The notes under the pieces: model-generated | Databases searched by the model: none | What the model saw: the letters and a program-made list of their open reading frames with translations, nothing else | What the model was told of the DNA's origin: nothing | From: Lumbricus rubellus | Lineage: Eukaryota; Annelida; Clitellata; Crassiclitellata; Lumbricidae | Direction: 5' to 3' | DNA: 64,000 bases | NCBI GenBank assembly: GCA_945859605.1 | Contig: OX243811.1 | Span: forward strand, 66,827,395 to 66,891,394 | Position numbers and translations under genes: made by a program | Part shown: piece after piece, positions 21,241-33,209 of the stretch | Position numbering within the stretch: position 1 is the stretch's first letter | Layout of the letters: the number at the start of each line of letters is the position of its first letter

Positions 21241-24200
21241 TGCTTTTTTGGTGTCTAGCAAATGCATGAAAGTAATAAGAATTAGTTGTATAGCTGCAGA
21301 TTTCAACGATTAAGTACTTAATCCTATATTTTAATCGCTTAATTTCGTCATTGTTCAAAAAAATTTTGCCTTTTTTCATATTGTTGTATGGCGGACCATT
21401 TCCGGATTCAATTATATGGTGAGCAATGTTAATGTGAAACATATGAGTGGAAAAACTATCCAATCATTTTACATTTAAGGTGAATGCTGATGGAAAAGTT
21501 GAAGATTGCGTCAAAATTAACCGTGTTCATTAAATTGCAATAAATAGTTCGCTAACCATGGTTCAAACTCATCTCAGACGTATCATCTTTTTTATGTGAT
21601 GGATATTAATTGAATTTAATTGTTTAATCAACGTTAAAGTTAGGAAATTAATTCATTAATTGTATTTATCAATATCAGCTCTCAATACCAATTATGGTGT
21701 TGATAATAATAATGGCTTTGAAAATGTTACTTCATTTTGCCGTGATTCTTCAATTTGTAATTTCTTATTGACAATGCCATGTCATAACTAAGATGATTAA
21801 CTTTGTCCACCTCCTTTATCTACACTTGGGACTGGCAACACCAAAAACGGGTGTTTGTGTTTACATGTAATGTAGCAACTTTCGTGCCAAAGCTAATCAT
21901 TAAACAGCTAATCTGAAGAAACTTTTGAGACCTGTAATGTTTCATGCCAGGTTTTGCATGCATCAGAGAATATTTCTCAACCCCATTCTGTGCGAAAATA
22001 TTGCAGACTTTCATTTGACAGTAACTCTATGTAATTTATGAAATTGATCTTCCTGCAAAACCTTGAAACCTTGTGTAAACTTGTTTGATATCAAAACTGC
22101 AAAGGAAATGCAAACTCTTGCAACGTTTTGCAATTCAAGTTGTTGGCACTTAATTTGCCTAATAACTAGTATTATTATTGTACTAATTTACATTGATGAT
22201 TTAATACGATAATGGTAATTGGTTGCGCACACTTGTATTGTGCTTGATAAGTAAGTTAATTGATCAAAATGGAAAAAATTTTTTTTATAAACACTGATCC
22301 AGGATTTAATCAAAATGGAGAAATAATGATTAGTTAACATTTATCCAGGATTTATTTTTAGCTTCAGAGCAGGACCTCATTATATATGTTGCGTTTTAAC
22401 AAAGATTTATGAATTGCGAGCATTAGAAAATTGTCTGATGAAACTGAACCGACATTATTACCAGAGTAAAGATAAACTGTTAAGTCTAAACTAAAGAATC
22501 TGGCACACAAACTAGTGGCTCTTAAGTATTCAAAACTTGAAATTCGGACTCTGAAGTTAACAGAAATTTAAACACTGAAATGAGCTCAGAATTCAAAGTT
22601 GGCACTGAATTTAAATTTCAGACTCTATTCTCTTCCCCTAAGTATCACTCCTTACAACATAATTTATATTCATTTATTGCAATCATACAGGTTTTTAAAT
22701 GATTGCTATCAAAGTGTAATTAAAATCCTCGAGCTTTGTGCATTTTACTTTACCTTTAACTTCCAGACTCTTAAACTAAATAAAACTTCATTTATGAAAA
22801 ACATTGAATTTCCAACCTGTTGGAACTAATTTTCAAAAATGTTTGCAGCTGTGTGGCACAATTTTCAAATGATTGAAGGCTTCAATTTTTCGTGTGATCT
22901 TACATTGTTTACTGCTTTCATGATCTCAACAGAAACAGGTTACGTTTAAAATTTTGTTTTACTTGAAGCTCCTCCTGTATTGTCAGCTGTTGTAGTCTGA
23001 GCGAGGAGAAGTTTTATATGTTTCTGTGAGTAACACGGTCTCTACAATCTTACATTTAGTATTTGTGGCGAATGCTCTTGCCATTTCACAGTTTAATCCA
23101 GACTTTCTTCTCCAATCACGTATTAAATCCCTCACTTTTTGTTGAGTTGGTCTTTACATATTGAGCTGGTGAATATCTGGTATATTTTCTGGTATATGCG
23201 GTTATTCTATCCACCAGCTAAAAGTTGTGTTAAAACAACATTTGTTCACTTGCTTTTCACTGTTTGGCTTGTTTTTTAGTGTTTAACTGCTGAAAAGATT
23301 CTGGTTCATCTTCAAAGATGAAATATTATTACTTAAAACATTGCAACTTTCATGCACATTGCTTTGAATTCAGGTTTCCGAACTCTTTACTGATTTGGAA
23401 ACATGTTTGGAATCTCAAGTACCTTGTGAAGTTGGGTAGTTTGATCATGAATTCTGCATTTTGCCTTACCAAGTTGGCTGGCCATAAATGTGTGTATTTG
23501 TTGTATAGGCTAATCTTTAAGGAGTTCCCTTACACAGGCTGTAGGCTCAGAGACAGAATGTTAAGCATACTTCATGCAACTTGTCATTACAGTGTTAGAC
23601 ATCTGTGTAGTATACTAACTGCATACTTGATGCGATGACGAACCATTAGATTGCAGACTTTAAACATAACGTGAATCTGAAGATAAATATCTTCATTTTT
23701 TAAGTATCAAATTTACAAACGTGTTTGGATTGAAAGAAGATTCTCAAAAATTCAAACGATAAATGAATTATTATCGGTTCCTTCATTCATTGATATTGAT
23801 TAGTGTATGCAACCTTCATACCTTTCTTTGAGCTTACCGATGTTTTTCTACCCTTGGTTTCTTGTTTACATCGGGCACAAGCCAAATGACTGTCATACAT
23901 GTTAACCTGATGTTCCAGACCAGTTTAGATTCTTAGTTTTGACCTGGAAAGAACCCACAGTGATTAAAATAAGCCACCGATCAATAAGTACCGGTCAATA
24001 AGTATCAATCAATAAGTACCGATGGTATATTTTTCTTTTCTTGCTGTTTTTAACATATATTTTAGCAGTTGAAACTCGTGTCTTACACGCTGCAATCTGA
24101 TTATATTTTGATTGGTTATTTTCATGTGACACTTGCCAATATGTGTCTTCGGGTAATTCCAGTTTGCTCGGAAAAGGGTGCAATTAGCAAATTGTAAATT

Positions 24201-26344
24201 TTGTAATATTTTGACCCTCAGTCTATTGTTGTCAATTGTAATTTCCACTCGTTTTGTTCAGTTTTTCGTCCAGACTTACAAATCAGACTATAGTTTAAGT
24301 TGACTGAAGTAATGCATAATAAATATTTTAATGAATAAGTAGGTAATTGCATGAAGTACATTTAATCGTAGTTAAGTTGAAGAGTGGTGAGCAAAACGTG
24401 CTATGCGGGAATGTTGCGGCGACGATTGGAGTTTAGTAGACTTGTGACTTTCAGTTGTAACGTATATGTTTGATGTAGCACTATGTTAAGCAATGTACAG
24501 AGAATAAGTGATAATTTTCTGCTGTAAATGATTTATAAATTGATTTTGCACGAAAGCATGTTATGATGGAAAATTAACAACCGATGCATTTGACGAACTT
24601 CTGAATCTCCTGTTTGATGATTTACTTTCTTCATTCCAGGCAATTGAAACAAATTGAAATTCTTTGGTGTATATAAATTGAAATTTGCTTTAATTTTTTT
24701 ATATTAAATATGACTTGTTTTGGAGTGTGCTTCATAGAGGTTTGGATACAGTATGTAGTTTGATGTGTAGTTAGCAGAAATATATCTTGTGTGTTTGTTG
24801 GTGAAATTGTGTATCTCGTTACAACCACGTTACTAGCGACGCTTTCATAATTTGTGAAATTGGAATTTGTATTTGCAGTTTGTAAAGATGTAAATGTTGC
24901 CAGCGTGATGCATGTAGCTGCTCTGAGCTGATTTGAAACCGCAACCTTGGCGTCAGTTTTATGGTGATTGCAGCTTGTTGTCTTTTATCATGGGATTAAT
25001 CTAAAACTGTTGTATCTGAAGTCTTTAAATATGAAGTCTTTAAGTATGCTGTTTGTGGAGAATTTGGCAAGAGTAGTGAGAGCAATGGTTTTCTTGACTT
25101 AACTGCTGCTTTAGTTTCTGCTGCTTTAGTTACTGTTAACCATGCCCTTGTTAGTAGTCTTTCTCTTTAGAAATGCCTCGAAACTCTGATTTCTTTTTCA
25201 CTTTTAAGCATGCCTCAGATTCACATAATTTCTGCTGTGTGACCTTGTGAATTAAAGAATGTTTTTAGTAGTAACAACAATAATTATAAACTTCTGTATC
25301 TGTTCTTCAGTCATCTCTTTTTGTGATTTCTACCATCCTGAACTTGCCAGTTTCCTTAATAGCTGACTTGTAATTCTTTTTCTTCAGAACGCTGTTGTGC
25401 AGTATGGTAGATTGCTATTGCTAAGGATGCTATTGCTATTGAGATTGCTATTGCACTTGCCTTTAACCTTTGCCTTTAGAGTTGAAATCCTGGTGCTTCT
25501 TGAGGAGTGGTTTTCTTATTTTTCCTGAGCTGCTGTAATTATTATGTCAAGTGTCATATTCAACCATTGACGCAAAGATTGCAAGCGCTTTAGAGGAATA
25601 ATATTGACATCGAATTTAAATAAACAACGTGAAGAGTTTTGGTATTTGCTTGCTACATGGACAAGTTGCTTGCTACCTGGACAAGCTTTATTTTCACAAG
25701 ATTAAAGCAATTGCACCATTCTTGCTGCATGAGGTGCCACATTCTTGCTGCATATGCGAGGTCAGTCTTTTTATGGGTTGTTTTGGTCACTGTGTGACCG
25801 GAGCGGTTTTCTAAGCTGATGCCAACACTGCGTTTTGTCAATTTTGTAAACGTCAAGTTTGATTGTGATGCCTTATTTTTCTATTTTCCAATTTACGTAA
25901 TAACGATGTTGTGAAGATGTCTCTTCTTCTTTCATGACGTAAGTCTTTAGGTTGGGTTGGCTTCCTAGCCATACCACGTTGGTGCCATCTCCCAGATGCA
26001 TGAACCAAAGAAGCTGGCTGGTGTTGTGGTCCAAGTTCTTTAATCGAATTGTCCTTTAGCATTTTAGCAACAAGAATGTGCTAACCCAGAAACCAATGGA
26101 GGTCATTGTTAGAGTGCTACACTCCAACACCATCCATAGCTGTGAGAAACAAAGGTGCAACAGCAGTGGTTTGTGGTAAAGAAAATAATCTTTTTATAAT
26201 GCACAAAAGTATTCAATATTCAGAATAAATCACGGAAACAATGCCACTAACTGATAACAATTGCTGTATTGTCTTTGGTTAAAGAACAATGCAAAACGTG
26301 TTCAATCAACATCGTAAGCAAATTACAAAACTTCTACACAGATT

Positions 26345-26525
26345 GTCACGTCAAAAGCGAAGTCAAAGTCAGAGTTGAGTCACATTTAAAGTCAAGTCAC
26401 TGTTAAGTCATGTCAAAGTGAAGTAAAAGTCGTGCAAGAAGTCAAGTTGGAATAAAGTCACATCAAAAGTCTAGTCAAAGTTAAGTCACATCAAAAGTCA
26501 ACTCAGTTAAGTCACGTCAAAAGTT
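26345..26525. repeat. degenerate AAGTCA-rich tandem region
   Basis: About fifteen copies of AAGTCA or GTCAAAG are packed in 180 bases, spaced roughly 6-20 bases apart, with variants such as AAGTCACATCAAAAGTC. It is probably a decayed minisatellite. Confidence 0.6.
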
Positions 26526-27475
26526 ATTGCATTATCCATATGCAAGTACGAAGCAGAAGCAAAAATGTTCACGACTGTTGTTTAAACTTTGTGGAAAACA
26601 TGGACAGAATTCGTCAAGAGATATGCAAAATTCATCTATAGAGATATGCTTAACATATAGAGATACGCTACGACAGAACCATTTCAACAGCACAATAATT
26701 TAATTTAATTTTCTAAATGATAACTAGACATGGGGGCACCTGCACATATTTTGGCATTAGGGCAAAATGCAATGATTGTTGCTGTTCAATGTTGTTAGCA
26801 AGAGCTTGAAAAATTCCAAGCAGGAAATAAAGAGCATGGCCGTTTTAAAGAGATTTTATGTTAAAATGTAAATTTCTTTGCCACTATCCAAACAAATAAT
26901 AGTGGTGACATATAGGCCTATCATCATAATTATAGAAAAGAACATAGATGTAGGCATAATTATAATTTGTCATTCTCATTTAAAGTTAAATTTCTCAATT
27001 TCACTTGGTGTGTCACTAGTGCTGTAGCAAAAAGAAATTTGTTAAAATACAAGCTACAAAATAAGTGTCAATTATCTAGTGGGCAAGTACCCCTTCCCCC
27101 CTGCCCTATGTGCAGGCACCCATGTGGCTAAACGATATCATGCTTTTGGAGATTGACTTAATGCCTTACAAGAGAATCTCCAAATTGTTCAAATGTGGCG
27201 TGATTACAGATCTAACAAGGTACCACATCATATGCACAAAGTATAGAGATTAACGCATAATAAATTAAGAAAATGTGGCTAAACACAATAATTGATATTT
27301 GTAAATAGTTCTTTGATCATTAATTTTTGTAGTTGAAGGTGGATAAGATATCTTTTAAAACACAAAATTATTAACAATGTAAATGAGTAAATGACGGTTA
27401 AAAACCAAGAGCCCACAACTTCAATGGCCCAGGTCCCTATTAACAAACAATATTAATAACAACTATAGGGTGTCC

Positions 27476-28466
27476 AATAAGTTCGTGAACGATTTTGCTT
27501 GCAGATAGCAGAAAAGTTTTGCAACAAACATTAATAATGCTTATGTCATTTGAAAGAGCTTTATGTCCCGAATCTAAAAAGTGTAAAAAAGTGTTAGTTT
27601 TTGCAACGAGGAAATGACGTCATCAATTTGTGCGGAAGGGCTATTTTTAGCGAATTTTATGCAGTTCGCGATGGTTTTTTGTAAACAAACTTCGGAAAAA
27701 TGGGGAAAATAGCAGATTTCAGTTACGCTCGAAAGCTGTTATTCTTGATGAAGAAGGATATTCATATTCCGTTATAGGCGATAAATTAGGATGATCGAAA
27801 GGTTGGGTAGAAAAATGGGTTGAAGGATGCAAGCAAGGCGAGTTAGGCGATCATGCACGATGTGGTCGACCAAAGATTTTGACACAGGCTGCTAATAAAA
27901 TAATCAAAAAGGCGAAATACAGACGAGGATTTGGATTGAGACAGATAGGAAAGTCTCTCAAGGCAGGTGGACTGAAGGGCAACAAAGAAACAATAAGAAA
28001 TTACATGAAAGTGGAGCTGAAGTGGAGAAGTTGGAAACGCAGAAAGGCGCCATTGCTAACAGACGCTCAGACGAAAAAACGGTTGTTATTCGGAGCACAC
28101 ACATCTGCTGTTTCGCGAGCATGGCTGAACGAAAATTGTCCTAACTACATTGAAAACTGGCCTTCAGACTCTCCTGATCTCTCACCGATTGAAAATCTCT
28201 AGAGTAAACTCTCAAGCAGTGTCTACAAAGATCCTGAACCAAAAACTCCTGCTCAACTAAAACGTCGTTTGCGAAAAGCATGGATTTCGATATCGGTTGA
28301 AACTTTGTACAACCTCATCGAATCTTTACCCAGACGAATGAAAGCTGTTATAGCCAACAAAGGCAACACTATTGCCTATGAAATGGTACAAAAATTATTG
28401 ATTTTTGTTGTGTATTTATTTTTTAACAAACTAGCAAAATCGTTCACGAACTTATTGGACACCCTG
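27476..28466 (+). mobile_element. Tc1/mariner-type transposon, internally deleted
   Basis: The two ends are 34-base inverted repeats starting (T/C)AGGGTGTCCAATAAG and differ only at the first base. TA dinucleotides flank both sides (27474-27475 and 28467-28468), as expected for this superfamily. The 991-bp interior carries a damaged transposase (see 27735-28484). The ends are well preserved, so the copy could have been mobilised in trans. Confidence 0.93.
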
Positions 28467-28484
28467 TATTATCATTATTATTGA
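27735..28484 (+). pseudogene. Tc1/mariner transposase pseudogene
   Basis: One frame encodes an N-terminal helix-turn-helix region (AVILDEEGYSYSVIGDKLG, an in-frame stop, then GWVEKWVEG and HARCGRPK), a second DNA-binding part, and then WPSDSPDLSPIENL with the third catalytic Asp of the DDD/DDE triad. Directly after this a stop replaces the tryptophan usual at that place (28200-28202), and the frame continues to the right inverted repeat. Between KKRLLFG and HTSAVSRAW roughly the first two catalytic acids and their surroundings are missing, so this is an internal deletion. No usable start codon is in frame upstream. The protein is certainly non-functional. Confidence 0.88.
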
Positions 28485-30216
28485 TAAAAACTCCAATCAT
28501 TGTTGGTTCCTATTTACATGTGTTGCCTTGGGTGAAATACAAATTACATATAGTAGTAATAATAATATCTTTTACTACACCAATCACAGCTTTCAATATC
28601 AAATTAATTATTAATGTTTCATGTCTGTAATATCTCAATTCAAGAATACACGTCTAATTTTAAAACACCGTCTTAACTCAGTATTTGATTGTCTCATCTT
28701 ATATTATACCGCTGCAATGGCTTCATAAACACTAATCCACAAACACAATATATTTGATGAATGATATGTCATATATTGGTCATGACACCAAAAACAGCTA
28801 AAAAAAACAAATGTCCTAATAAAGTCTGTTAAGGATATGATTGAGGCAAAACTGCTTAGAACCAGTGCACGGGTCTAATGCTGTACAAGGTTCTACAGTT
28901 GCTAAGTACTGCCTTTCCTAAACTGTGCGTGAAAGACTTGCTCAACGCATCACAAATGATCACATAGCGTAATTGACAACGTTGAGACTCAAAAGAATTT
29001 CCTTGCAACGTTAGAAGGCAAGTGTTCTACCAAACTGGCTATCATGATCACGCTCGAGCACAATTACTCTCACCCAAGAAAACCAATTTTTGGCTTATGT
29101 GGGTATTCTTGAGCATGATCAAGTTAGTTGGTTAGTATAATATCCATGCACAAATATCATCGTCAATTTCAAATGCAATATTAAATATAAATGCGTTTGT
29201 GCATTTTGATAAACGATAGTACAAGACGACTTGCTGGTGTATTGACCAGATAAACACGCACCACAATCTGCATCGTTGAGATGCGTTCATTTCATGAGAT
29301 GCATAGAAGATTTGATTATCAAAAGCTGCAGCTGAACAGTGAATTCTGGGATTGGCTGAGGACAGATCGTACTGCCGTTCTGCTTCTATTTTGACAGCAG
29401 AAACGTCATACGAAAAAGGACCTTGGTCCAAAATAGATAATAATTTGCCACGACTGGAAATGATCTCTCCTCTTACGTGACATTTCCATTCTTTCCAGAT
29501 CTATTCCTACATCTCTATCTTTCCACAAAGCCTGCTTCTTCTTCTCTTGTGCACTTGCACTGAATGCGTTACTGAATAGACCCTGCTTCGAGTAGCGCTA
29601 CACAAATTTAAAATTACATTACATACCGATAAAGATTGGTGTGGCGCCTTAAGACAGCGTTCCAGGTCTTTACGGCGGGATCACTGGCTGAATAATCACA
29701 CGAATATGATGTTCAGTAGTCAACAACTCTAGCAATAATGAGACAAGTTCAGCTAAAGCAAAAGCATGCAACAACAGAAGCTTCAGTCAAGACAAACAAA
29801 TGCGAACTTGAATATGTAGAACCTCTGAGCAATGTTTTGCAAGGCAAGCAAGTGCAATGGAATTATTCTTTATTTCTGCCTTGGATTTCAAATGCATTCG
29901 ATGGCATTTTCTTTGCACATCACCATGCACACTGTTGCACAATGACTGATCTGAGCAACATTGTGTGCTTGTTGATATTCTTTCTGATTCTTCTGCCAAT
30001 CAACATCACTTCTAAGGCAAGCACACAGGCAAGACAATTAAAGACACGATATGAAATATCTAGAGATCTATGCAACAACTCAAAAGACCAAGATAACAAA
30101 AGTCTCAAAGTTTAAGAATTGTACAAGCCAAGCGCAAAAGCCAACAGATAAACAAATTTCACGGACTATTCCCAAAGTTCTTTTCCAGCAATGGATTTCG
30201 TCACTCCATCTTCAAC
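28485..30216. other. spacer without recognised genes
   Basis: AT-rich sequence with scattered short open frames that match nothing I recognise. Nothing else stands out until the 18-bp minisatellite at 30217. Confidence 0.5.
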
Positions 30217-30384
30217 AGCAACATGTTGCACAACAGCAACATGTTGCACAACAGCAACATGTTGCACAACAGCAACATGTTGCACAACAGCAACATGTTG
30301 CACAACAGCAACATGTTGCACAACAGCAACATGTTGCACAACAGCAACATGTTGCACAACAGCAACATGTTGCACAACAGCAAC
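30217..30384. repeat. 18-bp minisatellite with internal palindrome
   Basis: Nine tandem, almost identical units of CAACATGTTGCACAACAG. Each contains the palindrome CAACATGTTG. The unit length is a multiple of three and lacks stops, so long artificial frames (QQHVAQ repeats on the plus strand, cysteine-rich repeats on the minus strand) run through it. I do not regard any of them as genes. Confidence 0.95.
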
Positions 30385-30837
30385 AACAACATTCCAACAA
30401 CCGTTCCTCCTCCACAACAAGTGACCCAACAACGATTGAATCATAAACCCCCGCCTCATCACGCACCACCAAGATTTGAACAGCGAAAACACTGGTAAAA
30501 GAGCAACTGCTTTACCACTTGGATATCATGATATTCTACCATCTGACGGCTACCATTGAAACTTGGCAAGATGTAAAGCCTAGAGAACGGTTCGCGCAGT
30601 GAAAACGATGATGACATCATCGTTTCTGTTGGATGGAAATTCTGATCCGTTGAAGACGATGTCGTCTGCTGACGTCATCGTCGTCGTCTCTCGATTTCTC
30701 TGCGCTGCGATTGCAGACGCAACGTTTCGATCGAGATGATAACTGCGACGAATGAGATTACCGCGTTCTTGCTAAAAGATTATTTGCACAAATAAAACAA
30801 TATTATGAGACGATCTTTTTGATCTTTTTTATAAATC

Positions 30838-31024
30838 TTTGTTTTTTATATCAAACTGACACAATACAGAATGATTACAATTCATTGTATGAACGGATGA
30901 TCACAAGTTATCACAGAAGTCGAATTTAACTGTCGGCAGCCATCACGTTCTACGACTCATTTTACCAATGTCATCTGCCGATTCGAAGGTTGAGTAGACT
31001 TTGAGAGGGTAACCAGAGTATCAA
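30838..31024. repeat. duplicated segment, copy 1 (partner at 34556-34755)
   Basis: Shares most of its length with 34556-34755 in the same orientation, for example ATTACAATTCAT, GGATGATCA-AAGTTAT-ACAGA, CTCATTTTACCAATG and GAAGGTTGAGTAGAC. On the minus strand the 34.6-kb copy is open for about 60 codons, while this one has three stops. It could be a decayed exon duplication or an interspersed repeat. Confidence 0.6.
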
Positions 31025-31087
31025 CCCTTGCCATAACCCCACCCAGAAACTTTTCTGTGTAGCTAGACACTACGTAGGTATTGGATC

Positions 31088-31124
31088 ATTCATTCATTCA
31101 TTCATTCATTCATTCATTCATTCA
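31088..31124. repeat. (ATTC)n microsatellite
   Basis: Nine perfect ATTC units. Confidence 0.95.
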
Positions 31125-31191
31125 ACCCTGATTCATTCCCCAATAGTCTGGCACCGCATACAATAGTCTCGCTGAATAAGTGATTGCGTAC

Positions 31192-31352
31192 CGCATATGA
31201 AGCACTGAGTTTCGATGCAGATGACGCTGGACTGTTATTTCTTGAGTTTGGTTGACTGATGGAAATGGATGGAATTTGCGATTTCGTTGGCGTTGGCACA
31301 GATAGCAAAGATGGTTTATCGTCTTCGGAGTCGAAACAAGGATTATCGATTC
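31192..31352 (-). CDS. candidate Ser/Pro-rich exon
   Basis: On the minus strand a good acceptor (GGGCTCTTTTCAG) opens a 161-base frame ending at a GTACGC donor. It encodes an acidic start (DNPCFDSEDDKPS), then a Ser/Pro/Asn-rich tail-like stretch (SVPTPTKSQIPSISIS). Composition suits a cytoplasmic tail of a receptor. It enters in phase 1 and leaves in phase 0. I found no compatible partner exon, and it does not follow the TM exon at 34245-34526 directly, because that junction would create a stop. It may belong to a tandem paralogue of that gene. Confidence 0.3.
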
Positions 31353-31399
31353 CTGAAAAGAGCCCAATTAAATTAAATAATGAGTTCTGCGCAGGTCAG

Positions 31400-32180
31400 A
31401 GGCCATATTGGTTGTTTATCAGACCACTCCGTTATTTCAACGGATTATTTCAACTTTATGTAGAATTCGCGCAGTAATTTCACACACGTTGGAGTTTACT
31501 GGTTCTGGGTTTGTGTACCGAACTTATTCGTCGGGTTCGTCAGGGATTTTGGGTTGGAAAGGATTTTGTTCGCAAGTCGTCTTGTGTCGCCCACGTGCTC
31601 ACGTTAGACGCCATCGTGATGCGCATGCGGTCAAGCTCAACCATCAAGACCGTGCGTCTTCACCGCTGTTGTCTGGTATTTACATCTCACCGAACTTACC
31701 GAAGGACGGTTCACGCAGGTCAGTGGAGTTAAATCGATCGGATGTTGTCTCTGGTGGCGTTCAAAACTACCGTCCGACAAGCGACAAATACCTCCTATTG
31801 TGCAGTCCTTGTGCCCCGACGATAGACCGGACACGCGCGTCATCTTCTACCAGCGAGGAGCTTCAGTTTCGTCAGCGTTTCGTGTTTTCGAGCCCTGTCA
31901 TCTGTCGCCGCTCTACTCTATCGACGCAACCTGTACCAGAGACTCTGAACATTCCACCATCTGAAGGCTGTTGACGGGATTCCGTTGGACGATTCTACGT
32001 GTCTGCGAGGGATCGCCACTGATGACTGTTTCCGGCTTACTGTGACTTATTTTGCTAATTGATGAAATTTTCTTGTTGTTATGACAATTAACATCACATC
32101 GGCCAGTTAGCGCAGAGAGCGCCTCTGAGTAGATTTCTTGAAGAGGCGCTATATAAATACTCGATATAAATAAATAAATA
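31400..32180 (+). mobile_element. probable retroelement fragment with LINE/SINE-type tail
   Basis: Ends in AGAGCGCCTCTGAGTAG ... CTTGAAGAGGCGCTATATAAATA and (AAAT)n (32112-32178), the clearest version of the shared 3' stem-loop. Upstream, a 188-codon open frame (31408-31974) ends 130 bases before the tail. I do not recognise its product, and it may be only the remains of a LINE ORF. The tail itself is certain; the extent to the left is a guess. Confidence 0.45.
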
Positions 32181-33209
32181 AATTATCAGAATGAAGTGCG
32201 GCAAAAAGATGAAAACGAGATTATTATAAATACCATTATATGAAACCTATTTATCCCACAAAATGCACCTTAAATATATAATTATGGTAAATTTAAAGTC
32301 ATAAGTTGTACGAATTCATCCAAATAATACTCGTCAATGTTACTTTTTCTCAAACTTTAAGTTCTTTGTATATTATATATATGTAAATACATATATCTGT
32401 AAATTATAAGCTGTAACAATTTAACAATAAAAAAAAAATGAGATTGATTTTTGCGTGTTCACACTGACCAATTTTGGATGATTGTGAAGGCAGGGTGCTG
32501 TCTGTTGTGGGCTTCTGATTAGAAATTTCCTAAAACAAAAAACCATTCTGCTTCTAATCATCAAAAAATTTTTACACCTGCAATCCTACATGCATCATTT
32601 CTACATATTTGCATATCTTAAAAAAGGAGAAAAGCTTTCTGGTTCTTTGGAAAATTGCATTAAGTTGTGAGGGTTCATTTGTAGACCTGTAAGTCTAAAG
32701 TAAATCTGTTCCTTCAACATGATGGTCATTTTGAAGCCAAAGAGAATTGCAAAAGCAACAAACCAGAGAACAAGATGATATACTTAGAACACAGAGAATC
32801 AGGGTTAGAGTACAGGAGTGTTAGTTAGCTTTCTATAAAGAGAGAGTGGACGGAAATCAGACATTGAATTCAATTCTTGAAATCACGAGAACTCAGTACG
32901 ATTCTGAATATTTTATGGAGAGTTCAGGCATCTACACATTTTAAATAAATAAGTCTATTCTGAGATTTAAAAAAACCATAGCAGATTCTGTGGACTTTGA
33001 AGGATTTCGGAAAAACACAGTGATGAGCTTTAAAAACAGCTTTTTCTTCTGCCTCTTCTTCTTCTTTCTTTTCCCCATTGTCTTTCTCCTCTTATTTTCT
33101 CTCTCTTCAACCAATTCTCAACAAAGTTCCTTTTCATCACGATTACAATAATTCAAATCGTACTCGTAGTCGATATCAATCTTTTAAAATAATCGATCAA
33201 CCACTAAAT
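32181..33209. other. spacer, nothing recognised
   Basis: AT-rich sequence with no open frame, repeat or signal that I can support. Confidence 0.5.

Larger units (their letters stand above)
19041..27475. other. gene-poor stretch downstream of the SDR gene
   Basis: No coding exon was recognised in 8.4 kb of AT-rich sequence. The first part should be SDR 3' UTR; AATAAA occurs at about 20529 but no poly(A) site can be fixed. Contents: a 16-bp TTACATGTATGTCCGC array (19417-19482), a retroelement-like tail (19504-19566), a direct repeat pair (about 20215-20320 and 22305-22405, sharing TTTATCCAGGATTT and AGCTTCAGA), a tRNA-like SINE remnant (21115-21240) and AAGTCA-rich sequence (26345-26525). Confidence 0.55.

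Noticed and set aside
30051..30498. Long QQHVAQ-repeat and cysteine-repeat proteins
   Set aside because: Direct product of an 18-bp minisatellite whose length is a multiple of three; open in several frames at once, so not evidence of coding.
31408..31974. 188-codon frame as a host gene
   Set aside because: Lies directly upstream of a LINE/SINE-type tail and shows no domain I recognise; more likely retroelement debris. Kept only as a low-confidence repeat.
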